NCBI GenBank assembly: GCA_035531775.1
Contig: DATKSG010000047.1
Span: 1-20,264, forward strand
Direction of reading: 5' to 3'
Length of the DNA stretch: 20,264 nt
From: DATKSG01 sp035531775
GTDB taxonomy: Bacteria; Actinomycetota; Acidimicrobiia; Acidimicrobiales; UBA8190
Part shown: positions 7,004-14,002 of the stretch, piece by piece
Layout: every line of letters begins with the position of its first letter
How positions within the stretch are numbered: the first letter of the stretch is position 1
Position numbers and translations under genes: made by a program
Notes under the pieces: generated by a model
The model's database searches: none
Told to the model about the DNA's origin: nothing
What the model saw: only the letters and a program-made list of their open reading frames with translations

Positions 7004-9694
7004 GTGGCGAAGCGAGCTGCCACCGTGGCGGCTCCCGAACCGGGGGGCAGGACGTTGGCGGACACTTTGGCGGGCGATACCCGGCACATCCCGGGCAGCG
7101 AGTGGCACCGGAGCCGCCTGATCGGCGGCTCCCTGGTCGCCCTGTGCGCAGCTTCGGTGGCCCTGCCCGTGCTGGGGGCGGTTCCGGCGCACGCGGCCAC
7201 GTCGACCTCGGTGAAGCCCGGGCCCGTGACCATCGTGCCGTCGGCTCATCCGACGGTGGGCACAACCGGCAACGAGTACGACATCCAGTTCACCTCCACC
7301 GACGCCATGCCGGCGGTGGGCCAGGGCCACACCTGCGCCACAACCTCGTGCACCGTCAGTTTGCAGGCCCCGGCGGGCACCGTCTTCCCGGCCAGCCAGT
7401 TCGACTACGCGGTGCAGTACACCCTCGGCGGCGTTGACACCTCCGGTCTTCTCGAAGCGACGGTTTCGAACGCCACGCTCAACAGCACGGCCAACGACGT
7501 CACCTTGACTCTCTCCTCCACCAGTGTCATCCCACCCACGGCCCTGGTGACGGTGGCCGTGACCGGCGTCACCAACCCGATTCGAGCGGCCTCGGCCGAT
7601 GTCATCGGTATCGCCACCTCGTCGGACCCGACGGCGGTGGCCAGCGATCCGTACGCGCTGTACCCGGCCGCGCCCAGTCAGCTCGCGCTCCTCGCCCAAC
7701 CGTCGGCATCGGAGGCGGCCATCGCCACGATGCCGGCTGCCACCACTTTTGCGATGTCGGCGGCCGACGAGGACGTCTACGGCAATATCGAGACCACAGA
7801 CAACGCCACTCAACTGCACCTGGCCTTGTCGGGCGCTGGTGGCGGCATGCTGTCGTGCCCCGGTGCCCCGAGCAAGGTGACCGGCGGGGTGGCCGACTTC
7901 TCGTGCGATGTCGACAAGACCGGTACGTACCGGCTCGGTGCTTCGAGCGTCCCGTCCTACGGCGCGGTCACCAGCCACCCCTTCACCATCGTCGCCGGGG
8001 CCCCTAGCCAGCTGGTGTTGAGCCAGGTGCCGGCCGACGCCACCGGCGGTAACGCCTTCGGCCAGCAGCCCATCGTCACCGTGGAGGACGCCGGCGGGAA
8101 TGTGGTGAGCAGCAGCTCCGATCCCATCACCCTGTCGGTGGCCGGCGGCGGCGCCACCTCGACCCTGTCGTGCTCGTCCAACCCGCTGACAGCCAGTGGT
8201 GGAGTGGCGCAGTTCTCGGGATGCGTCATCGACCACGCCGGGAGCTACGTCCTTACGGCGACGGACGAGGGTAGCCACCGGATCTCGAACACTTTCACCG
8301 GTCAGACATTCGTCGTCGGAGTCGGCGCTCCGAGCCATCTTGTGTTCTCCGACGGAGGACCGCCCAGCCAGACCTCGGCCGGCAGCACCTTCCCGGTAGC
8401 GGTGGCGGTGAACGACGCCGGGGACAACTCGGTTACCACTGACAACACGACCACGGTCCAACTGTCGCTCGGAGGCGGCTCGGCCACACTGACCTGTGCA
8501 CCGGGGTTGTCACAGGTAGAGCGGGCCGGGGTGGCGTCGTTCTCGTGCTCCATCGACAACCCCGGCAGCGGTTACTCCCTCGAGGTCTCCAGCCCGTCCG
8601 ACCCGAGTTTGGCGGCACCAGCTCCAGCACCCATCTCGGTGCAGCCGTCGTCGTCGGGTAGCGGCACCGGGTCGGGTAGCGGCACCGGGTCAGGTAGTGG
8701 CTCCGGCTCCGGGTCAGGTAGTGGCTCCGGCACCGGGTCGGGTGGCGGCACCGGGTCGGGTGGCGGCACCGGGTCGGGTAGCGGCACCGGGTCAGGTAGC
8801 GGCACCGGCTCCGGGTCAGGTAGTGGCACCGGCACCGGCAACCCGCCCGCCGGCATCGTCCCGGCCAACCCTCCTCCCGGTTCGCCGGCCGGGCTGTGGA
8901 AGTCGGCGGTGGCCAACGCCGTCTACAACGCTGCGCAGGGCACCACACTCACCGGGACGAGCAACGGGTCCACGGCCACCTTGACCGTGCCGCCGAAGGC
9001 TCTCCCCGACGGCACCGTGCTCACCATCTACTCGGCCGATCCGACCATGGCGGCGGCACAGCTGGCCATCGGCAGCGCATACATAACCGCCTTCGCCGTT
9101 TCGTGGCGGGCCCCCGACGGCTCCGCCCCCGACTCAGCCCTGCCTCTGACCCTGGCCATCCGAGGCCCCGGCATCGCCGGGATCGACGGCGCCTACCAGG
9201 AAGTCGACAGCGCCCTGCAGCTCGTGCCGGCCACGGTGGGAGCAGGAGAGGCCGACCTCTCGTTCTCCTCGGATCCCGGCTTCGTGATCGCCCGCCCCAC
9301 CTTGGCCACGGCCTCGGCCCACCACACGGTCTCGGGTTACTGGGAAGTGGCTTCTGACGGCGGCATCTTCTCCTTCGGTGCCCCGTTCCTCGGGTCCATG
9401 GGCGGCTCGGCCCTGAACGCACCCATCGTGGGCATGGCCTATGACCCCGGCACCGGGGGGTACTGGCTGGTGGCTTCTGACGGCGGCGTCTTCGCCTTCG
9501 GCGCCCCCTTCCTCGGGTCCATGGGCGGCTCGCCGCTCAACAAGCCGGTGGTGGGCATGGCCTATGACCCCGACACCGGCGGATACTGGGAGATCGCCTC
9601 CGACGGCGGCGTCTTCGCCTTCGGCGCCCCGTTCCTCGGGTCCATGGGCGGGACGCATCTGAACCAGCCGGTGGTGGGCGCCAGCGCCGGTTGA
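7004..9694 (+). CDS. large secreted repeat protein with Ig-like modules, Gly/Ser/Thr linker and C-terminal DGG-F-FG repeats
   Basis: An 896-residue protein with a long N-region, a hydrophobic core at about 39-60 and a PAHA-A signal-peptidase-like site after residue 64, so export is likely. After a first beta-rich domain (65-220), three modules of about 109 residues start near 222, 332 and 441 with the signature (A/G)APS(Q/H)L; each has one Cys pair (285/301, 390/407, 498/515), suggesting a disulfide in every module. A Gly/Ser/Thr linker (552-612) leads to a beta domain (about 613-777) and then to three 41-residue repeats (778-896) with GYW, ASDGG and FGAPFLGSMGG. Such repeats are common in secreted acidimicrobial proteins; adhesion or carbohydrate contact is a guess. 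An in-frame stop at 6989 makes the GTG at 7004 the first possible start; no clear ribosome site precedes it, so TTG at 7055 is an alternative. Confidence 0.85.
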   Translation: MAKRAATVAAPEPGGRTLADTLAGDTRHIPGSEWHRSRLIGGSLVALCAASVALPVLGAVPAHAATSTSVKPGPVTIVPSAHPTVGTTGNEYDIQFTSTDAMPAVGQGHTCATTSCTVSLQAPAGTVFPASQFDYAVQYTLGGVDTSGLLEATVSNATLNSTANDVTLTLSSTSVIPPTALVTVAVTGVTNPIRAASADVIGIATSSDPTAVASDPYALYPAAPSQLALLAQPSASEAAIATMPAATTFAMSAADEDVYGNIETTDNATQLHLALSGAGGGMLSCPGAPSKVTGGVADFSCDVDKTGTYRLGASSVPSYGAVTSHPFTIVAGAPSQLVLSQVPADATGGNAFGQQPIVTVEDAGGNVVSSSSDPITLSVAGGGATSTLSCSSNPLTASGGVAQFSGCVIDHAGSYVLTATDEGSHRISNTFTGQTFVVGVGAPSHLVFSDGGPPSQTSAGSTFPVAVAVNDAGDNSVTTDNTTTVQLSLGGGSATLTCAPGLSQVERAGVASFSCSIDNPGSGYSLEVSSPSDPSLAAPAPAPISVQPSSSGSGTGSGSGTGSGSGSGSGSGSGSGTGSGGGTGSGGGTGSGSGTGSGSGTGSGSGSGTGTGNPPAGIVPANPPPGSPAGLWKSAVANAVYNAAQGTTLTGTSNGSTATLTVPPKALPDGTVLTIYSADPTMAAAQLAIGSAYITAFAVSWRAPDGSAPDSALPLTLAIRGPGIAGIDGAYQEVDSALQLVPATVGAGEADLSFSSDPGFVIARPTLATASAHHTVSGYWEVASDGGIFSFGAPFLGSMGGSALNAPIVGMAYDPGTGGYWLVASDGGVFAFGAPFLGSMGGSPLNKPVVGMAYDPDTGGYWEIASDGGVFAFGAPFLGSMGGTHLNQPVVGASAG
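8657..8839 (+). repeat. in-frame 18-bp tandem repeat encoding a Gly/Ser/Thr linker
   Basis: About 61 codons of degenerate repeats of GGTAGCGGCACCGGGTCG (Gly-Ser-Gly-Thr-Gly-Ser) lie inside the secreted-protein gene. Unit length is a multiple of three, so copy-number change would keep the frame and alter only linker length. Variants differ mainly at AGC/AGT, ACC/TCC and TCG/TCA. Confidence 0.9.
9335..9694 (+). repeat. three tandem 123-bp (41-residue) coding repeats
   Basis: Units begin at 9335, 9458 and 9581, each with Tyr-Trp, ASDGG, an F-x-FGAPFLGSMGG block and a closing P(I/V)VG. The third ends at VVGASAG and a stop, where the earlier units continue with VVGMAYDP. High nucleotide identity between units points to recent duplication or gene conversion. 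Confidence 0.9.
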
Positions 9695-9718
9695 CGCCCA
9701 CTTTCCTGATGGGCCGTC

Positions 9719-9784
9719 AGGGGCTTTGCACCAAAGGCTCGTCCTGCACCAAAAGCCGGGTGGCTGCACCAAAAAGGGGGCGCC
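9719..9784 (+). repeat. left cluster of TGCACCAAA repeats (candidate island edge)
   Basis: Three direct copies of TGCACCAAA start at 9727, 9745 and 9765. The first sits in GGCTTTGCACCAAAGGC (9722-9738), nearly the same as the minus-strand GGCTTTGCACCAGAAGGC at 14661-14678. The segment 9762-9784 matches 14633-14656 in direct orientation at 21 of 24 aligned positions by hand. The rest of 9695-9966 contains no gene that I can support. Confidence 0.55.
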
Positions 9785-9929
9785 TGGGCTCTCGACATGG
9801 CGCATCGGTGGGAGTGTGACAAGAGGGCACCTGGGCGACCGCAGAGGGACGCCCCGCCCTCGATCGAGACCTGAAGGCTTACGGCGATAAAGCGCCCAGT
9901 CGCCTAGCGGCACCCTTGACCCAGGCTCC

Positions 9930-9957
9930 TTGACGTTGTGACTTATCTGCCGATAAT
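9930..9957 (+). promoter_or_regulatory. sigma70-like promoter of the XRE-ImmA operon
   Basis: TTGACG (9930-9935), a 16-bp spacer and GATAAT (9952-9957). The -10 ends 9 bases before the ATG at 9967, so the transcript would be leaderless or nearly so, and no ribosome site is present. Confidence 0.7.
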
Positions 9958-9963
9958 ATCGGC
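9949..9963. promoter_or_regulatory. palindromic operator overlapping the -10
   Basis: GCCGATAATATCGGC is a perfect 7-bp inverted repeat around one A, covering the -10 box. It is placed for autorepression, most likely by the XRE domain of the second gene of the operon. Confidence 0.65.
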
Positions 9964-9966
9964 ACG

Positions 9967-10569
9967 ATGGTCACATACCCAGACCCGGCCAAACCCGAGG
10001 ACATCCTGGCGTACCTGGCTGGGCTCATTCGAGACGTCCATCACTGTTTGGACGACGGCGTGTCATTTGCGGACACGGTGATGGCAGACCTCCGGCCCGA
10101 TGGCCACCTATGGTCCGCCCTGGTGCGGCATCGGGCTCTGACGCTGCTGGACGCCGCGGGACTCTCCCCCAAACGACTCCTCAATAGCGGGATCGAGCTT
10201 GAGAGAGGTCGATTCACCCTCAAGGTCTTCCGGTCACAGGACGACGGACCCCCAGCGCCGGGTCACAGTCGAACGCGACGTGCCTATTACTCGCAATACC
10301 GGCAAGGGAGCCTGGCTATCGGGGGTCCAGCAATCCCCGTGGACGGGACCAATCTGATCCTGGACTGGGAAGCAACGAGTGAGCGGGCCATCCTGCTCGC
10401 CCTGTCTTTACCGTTGGGTGTTTGGAAACACAAAGGGCAGCCCTCGATTGATTGGCGCCGGCCCGTGCAGCTAGACGACACGGGATTGCGTTTTGAGTCC
10501 AGCGACGAGGGGCTAGAAGTCCCACCGCGCTTTGAGATTGGCGAAGACGAAGAAGGAGAGGAAGCTTGA
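9967..10569 (+). CDS. hypothetical protein coupled to an XRE-ImmA protein
   Basis: A 200-residue protein that I do not recognise. Its first 75 residues look helical (MVTYPDPAKPEDILAYLAGL...), the middle has a basic patch HSRTRRAYYSQYRQ (about 104-117), residues 125-190 are beta-like with several Trp, and the end is strongly acidic (EIGEDEEGEEA). No signal peptide or membrane segment is seen. It is the first gene after a promoter with a palindromic operator, and its TGA overlaps the TTG start of the XRE-ImmA gene (TTGA), so both are translated together. Small unknown proteins paired with HTH-ImmA (COG2856) proteins are often toxin or stress-effector partners, which makes this a candidate toxin or cleaved partner; this is inference from position only. 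Base composition is clearly less GC-rich than the flanking catabolic genes. Confidence 0.85.
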   Translation: MVTYPDPAKPEDILAYLAGLIRDVHHCLDDGVSFADTVMADLRPDGHLWSALVRHRALTLLDAAGLSPKRLLNSGIELERGRFTLKVFRSQDDGPPAPGHSRTRRAYYSQYRQGSLAIGGPAIPVDGTNLILDWEATSERAILLALSLPLGVWKHKGQPSIDWRRPVQLDDTGLRFESSDEGLEVPPRFEIGEDEEGEEA

Positions 10570-11594
10570 TCGGTGAGCGGGTCCGCTTGGCACGCGAAGC
10601 GTGCCGTCTAACCCAGATCGAACTTTCCGATCTGGCCGGTATATCGCAAGGGACGCTCAGCGACCTGGAAGCCGGTCGCATCATGGTGCCCAGTGACGAG
10701 GTTGTTGAGGCGGTTTCTCGGACGACTCAGTTCCCGGTAGCGTTTTTCTCCCGCGGCCCGCTCCCCGACATTCCCGAAGGCAACTATCGGAAGCTCAAGC
10801 GCGGCAAGAGCAAGATCAGCAAGCAAATCCGCGCGCAAATCAGGGCGGTAGTTGAGATCGTTCAAAGTGCAGAGGAGGTGTTGCAACTCCCATCTGTTTC
10901 ACTCTCTCCTGTCGATGACCTGAAAGGAGACCTTGAGGAGCTTGAGGAATGTACCCAGGCTCTTAGACAAAAGCTCGGTGTCGGCGGTCGTGATCCGATC
11001 CCGAATCTAACGCGGGCCTTGGAGCGAACGGGCACTGTTGTGGTGCGATTGCCAACGGAGATGGAGGACCATGACGGCTTCTCCGTCTGGCCAGATTTCG
11101 GCCTTGGTGGACGGCCGATTATTGCTATCTCAAACGGCAACCCTGGCGACCGCGATCGTTTCAACATGGCTCATGAAACCGGCCATCTAGTCCTCCACAC
11201 CCGCCGCGACGTTGCCGATCCCGACCGGGCCGAAAGGGAAGCAAATCGCTTTGCTGGGGCGCTGTTGCTCCCCGAGGAGGCAGCCCGCGAAGCGATTCGG
11301 CCACCCATCACCCTGCGCGTCCTGATGGCTGTCAAGGCGACATTCGGAACATCAATAGCCATGAACGCGCAGCGAGCAAAGGACCTCCGGCTAATCAGCG
11401 ACCAGCAGTTCGTCTCTTTGCGCCGTCAGATATCGGCCCGACGTTGGACGCGCCAAGAGCCGGTGGAGGTCACGCCCGAGCGCCCGATCTTGATTGCCAA
11501 GATTCTCTCCGTAGCCGGCAGTGACGGCTCAACCGTACGAATGGCCGAGCGCAACCTCCTACCGCCAATGATCTATCGCGCGTTGACGGCCTGA
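10566..11594 (+). CDS. XRE-family HTH protein with ImmA/IrrE metallopeptidase domain
   Basis: A 342-residue protein. Residues 1-55 form an XRE helix-turn-helix (RLAREACRLTQIELSDLAGI with SQGTLSDLEAG). Residues about 150-245 form an ImmA/IrrE zinc peptidase: AHETGHLVLH (H203, E204, H207) and EREANRFAGALLLP, where E225 is the likely third zinc ligand, as in phage ICEBs1 ImmA and Deinococcus IrrE, which cleave repressors. A C-terminal region of about 90 residues is unassigned. The TTG start overlaps the previous stop, with AAGGAG and GAGGAAG just upstream. It probably represses its own promoter through the palindrome at 9949-9963 and may cleave a partner on damage or phage signal. Such fusions occur in toxin-antitoxin-like and prophage modules. 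It converges with the zinc-ribbon gene. Confidence 0.92.
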   Translation: MIGERVRLAREACRLTQIELSDLAGISQGTLSDLEAGRIMVPSDEVVEAVSRTTQFPVAFFSRGPLPDIPEGNYRKLKRGKSKISKQIRAQIRAVVEIVQSAEEVLQLPSVSLSPVDDLKGDLEELEECTQALRQKLGVGGRDPIPNLTRALERTGTVVVRLPTEMEDHDGFSVWPDFGLGGRPIIAISNGNPGDRDRFNMAHETGHLVLHTRRDVADPDRAEREANRFAGALLLPEEAAREAIRPPITLRVLMAVKATFGTSIAMNAQRAKDLRLISDQQFVSLRRQISARRWTRQEPVEVTPERPILIAKILSVAGSDGSTVRMAERNLLPPMIYRALTA

Positions 11595-11602
11595 GGCTGC
11601 TG

Positions 11603-11755
11603 CTACTTCTTCTGAGTCGTCGTCCTGCGTGGTCTGTCCCAATAAGGGCTCTTGCAGGACGGACACACCTTCGGAGGCTGGTCTGCGCGGGGATACCACT
11701 CATGCCCGCACCGCTCACAAACGTAGAACGTCACACTCCGTTTCACCGTTCCCAT
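11603..11755 (-). CDS. small zinc-ribbon protein
   Basis: A 50-residue minus-strand frame reads MGTVKRSVTFYVCERCGHEW and later CPSCKSPYWDRPRR. Cys13-x2-Cys16 and Cys31-x2-Cys34 form a complete zinc ribbon with the 'CGHEW-PR...P-CP-CKSPYWD-P' pattern that recurs in small prokaryotic proteins of unknown function, often near mobile or toxin-antitoxin genes. An in-frame ATG at 11764 would add three residues. The gene ends 8 bases from the end of the XRE-ImmA gene and is divergent from the transposase-like gene, sharing its regulatory region. A DNA- or RNA-binding role is possible but not shown. Confidence 0.75.
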   Translation of the reverse strand: MGTVKRSVTFYVCERCGHEWYPRADQPPKVCPSCKSPYWDRPRRTTTQKK

Positions 11756-11795
11756 CACCCTCATCCTATACCCGGTCGTATATCCCGCCCACCAT

Positions 11796-11810
11796 ATACC
11801 TAAAGGGTAT
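11796..11810. promoter_or_regulatory. upstream inverted repeat at the -35 (second candidate operator)
   Basis: ATACCTAAAGGGTAT has 5-bp arms (ATACC/GGTAT) and ends inside the -35 box. Its TACCTAAAG half-site resembles TACCTAGAG of the larger palindrome, 25 bases downstream. Confidence 0.45.
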
Positions 11811-11838
11811 TGACGCCTCTGTACCTAGAGAGTATATT
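11810..11838 (+). promoter_or_regulatory. near-consensus sigma70 promoter of the transposase-methyltransferase operon
   Basis: TTGACG (11810-11815), exactly 17 bp, then TATATT (11833-11838). Transcription would start near 11845, giving a leader of about 20 bases that includes AGGAGGG (11853-11859) before the ATG at 11865. This is the strongest-looking promoter in the window. Confidence 0.75.
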
Positions 11839-11850
11839 CTCTATAGGTAC
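11821..11850. promoter_or_regulatory. 30-bp near-perfect palindrome over the -10
   Basis: Arms GTACCTA / TAGGTAC and AGAG / CTCT are centred on the -10; 13 of 15 position pairs are complementary. It spans the -10 and the start site, as an operator for a dimeric repressor would. It could also be a transposase-binding site. Confidence 0.65.
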
Positions 11851-11864
11851 ATAGGAGGGTTCCG

Positions 11865-13109
11865 ATGGACGCCAGGGAGCAGCGGGGAATGCAGATCGCA
11901 GCCACGACGAGGCTGCGGAAGGGTAAAGCGGGGTGGCTGGTGCCCTCTCAGTCCGGGGTCGGCACCTACAAGGTCACCGAGACGCCCAGGATCGTCGCAG
12001 CGGGGTTCATGGGCGGCATGGAGTGCACCTGCCCCGACTTTGAGCTGCGGGGCCTCCCCTGCAAGCACGTGTTCGCGGTGGAGTATGTCAGCCGCCGTGA
12101 GAACCCGGACGGGTCCGTGCTGACCGAGTCGGTGCGGGTGACCTACACCCAGGACTGGACGGCCTACAACGCCGCTCAGTGCGCCGAGAAGGAAACGTTC
12201 CTTCCGATGCTGGCCGACCTGTGTTCCGCGCTCCCTAACCCGCCCCAAGGTCGCGGTCGGCCTCGTATGCCGATGAGCGACATGGCCTTTGCTTGCGTGC
12301 TGAGGGTGTACGAAGGGTTCTCGGCTCGTCGCTTCGACACCGACGTTCGCCAGGCCAAGGCGGCAGGGCTGACCGAGGTTGACCCTCACTTCAATACGGT
12401 CCTGCGCTACCTCCGGTCGCCCGAAATGACCGACGCCCTGACCCAGCTCGTCGTTGCCTCGGCCCTGCCCCTGAAGGCCGTGGAAACCGACTTCGCGGTG
12501 GACTCCACCGGGTTCACCACCAGCCGATTCGAGCGGTGGTACGACCACAAGTGGGGCAAGGAGCGGTCCCGGCATGAATGGGTGAAGCTCCACGCCATGA
12601 CGGGGGTGCGGACCAACATCGTGACCGCGGTCGAAATCTCCGGCGGCCATTCCAACGACACGAACTACTTCCGGCCGACACTGGCAACGACGGCTGAGAA
12701 CTTCCAGATCCGTGAGGTGTCCGCCGACAAGGCGTACTCGTCCAAAGCCAACCTGCGGGCAGTGGACGAACTGGGAGCGGTGCCCTACGTGCCCTTCCGT
12801 GGGGCGCTCGCCCGCCAGGGTCCCGCTCCGCAGCTTCCGGGCCTGTCCGACATTTGGGTCCGCATGTATCACCTGTTTGCCTACCAGCGGGACACATTCC
12901 TGTCCCGCTACCACCAGCGGAGCAACGTCGAAACGACGTTCTCCATGATCAAGAGGAAGTTCGGTGACAGCTTGCGGAGCAAGTCCGAAGCGGGACAGAT
13001 GAACGAGATTCTCTGCAAGGTGATCGCACACAACTTGTGCGTGTTGATCGCCAGCATTCACGAGCTGGGGTTGGACGTTCCGACGTTCGCAGCCATTGAG
13101 GCGGGATGA
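11865..13109 (+). CDS. SWIM zinc-finger DDE transposase-like protein
   Basis: A 414-residue protein with an N-terminal SWIM zinc finger (C54-x-C56-x9-C66-x-H68, ending LPCKHVFAVEY) and an IS4/IS5-type DDE nuclease domain. The acidic triad appears intact: D213 in AVDSTGF, D288 in SADKAYSS, E356 in SNVETTFSMIKRKFGDSL. SWIM fingers bind DNA or protein and also occur in Mutator-type transposases. It would act as a transposase; alternatively it is a co-opted DNA-binding protein, because it is expressed from a strong, operator-flanked promoter and its TGA overlaps the ATG of the methyltransferase gene (ATGA at 13106-13109). No insertion-sequence end is visible between the two genes, so this is not a simple one-gene IS. 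A strong AGGAGGG sets the start. Confidence 0.9.
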   Translation: MDAREQRGMQIAATTRLRKGKAGWLVPSQSGVGTYKVTETPRIVAAGFMGGMECTCPDFELRGLPCKHVFAVEYVSRRENPDGSVLTESVRVTYTQDWTAYNAAQCAEKETFLPMLADLCSALPNPPQGRGRPRMPMSDMAFACVLRVYEGFSARRFDTDVRQAKAAGLTEVDPHFNTVLRYLRSPEMTDALTQLVVASALPLKAVETDFAVDSTGFTTSRFERWYDHKWGKERSRHEWVKLHAMTGVRTNIVTAVEISGGHSNDTNYFRPTLATTAENFQIREVSADKAYSSKANLRAVDELGAVPYVPFRGALARQGPAPQLPGLSDIWVRMYHLFAYQRDTFLSRYHQRSNVETTFSMIKRKFGDSLRSKSEAGQMNEILCKVIAHNLCVLIASIHELGLDVPTFAAIEAG

Positions 13110-14002
13110 GGATGCCCGCCCGTTCAACACCCGGTCGATACCATCGTAAGATGCCCGAGCCCCTCCTGACCACCGCCCATGGCACCCTTTACCAAGGCGA
13201 CTGCATGGACTTCCTGCGATCCCTGGACGATGGTGCCGCGGACGTGGTATTTGCCGATCCGCCGTTCAACCTCGACAAGAACTATGGGAGTGGGATCAAG
13301 GACAGACTCCCCGATGATGAGTATCTCGACTGGTGCCGAACCTGGGTCAAGGAGTGCGTCAGGGTCGTGACGCCTGGGGGTGCAATCTGGCTCTACAACC
13401 TGCCCAAATGGAACATTGAGGTGGGCCACTCGCTCAATGAAGCGGGCATGACGTTCCGCCACTGGGTAGCTATCGACATCAAAATGCTGCTCCCGATTCC
13501 GGGGCGGCTCTACCCCTCGCACTACTCGCTGCTCTACTACACCAAGGGCAAGCCCAAGACGTTCGTGCGGCCCCGCGTTCCCATCCCTGTCTGCCGCCAC
13601 TGCGGAGGCGACATCAAGGATTACGGGGGCCACCGAAAGGCCCTGAACCCCGAAGGGCTGAACGTGTCGGACGTATGGACCGACATTCCACCCGTTCGGC
13701 ACGCCAAGACGAAGCACCGGGGGGCCAACGCCCTGTCGGAGAAGATGCTGGAACGCGTTCTCACAATCAGTAGCGAAGAGGGCGACTTGGTGCTGGACCC
13801 CTTCGGGGGCTCCGGGACCACATATGCCGTAGCCGAGCGGATGCACCGACGGTGGATCGGCTGCGAGCTTGGCGACGCGGAACCCATTGTGGCCCGCCTT
13901 ACGGGCGGTCCCAAGGTCGAAGGGATCATGCCCGAAAAGGGAGCGTGCGGGAAGGGCGTTGGGTTCGTGACTAGCGCAACGCTCGACCGTCTGTCGCCTT
14001 GA
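13106..14002 (+). CDS. beta-class DNA methyltransferase (restriction-modification)
   Basis: An amino-methyltransferase of 298 residues from the coupled ATG, or 283 from the ATG at 13151. Numbered from 13151, the catalytic motif ADPPFNLD (DPPF 36-39) precedes the AdoMet motif VLDPFGGSGTT (214-224), the beta-class order. A CRHCGG segment (148-153) may be half of a metal site. DPPF/DPPY normally marks N6-adenine enzymes, while N4-cytosine enzymes usually have SPPY/TPPY. The ATG at 13106 overlaps the transposase-like stop by four bases and has GAGG upstream, whereas 13151 has no ribosome site, so the longer form is preferred; the first 15 residues are unlike the family and may be untranslated. 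It converges with and overlaps the BamHI-like gene by 32 bases, and should protect host DNA against that nuclease. Confidence 0.9.
   Translation: MRMPARSTPGRYHRKMPEPLLTTAHGTLYQGDCMDFLRSLDDGAADVVFADPPFNLDKNYGSGIKDRLPDDEYLDWCRTWVKECVRVVTPGGAIWLYNLPKWNIEVGHSLNEAGMTFRHWVAIDIKMLLPIPGRLYPSHYSLLYYTKGKPKTFVRPRVPIPVCRHCGGDIKDYGGHRKALNPEGLNVSDVWTDIPPVRHAKTKHRGANALSEKMLERVLTISSEEGDLVLDPFGGSGTTYAVAERMHRRWIGCELGDAEPIVARLTGGPKVEGIMPEKGACGKGVGFVTSATLDRLSP

Noticed and set aside
8657..8839. CRISPR-like array of short repeats
   Set aside because: The repeats are contiguous 18-bp coding units for a Gly/Ser/Thr linker with no unique spacers.
8572..8916. Minus-strand Pro-rich frame (PDPVPLPDPVP type)
   Set aside because: It is the antisense of the Gly/Ser/Thr linker; its repeat pattern follows directly from the plus-strand repeats.
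11841..13130. Minus-strand open frame of 429 codons opposite the transposase-like gene
   Set aside because: It is antisense to a protein with an intact SWIM finger and DDE triad, and its product has no recognisable motif.
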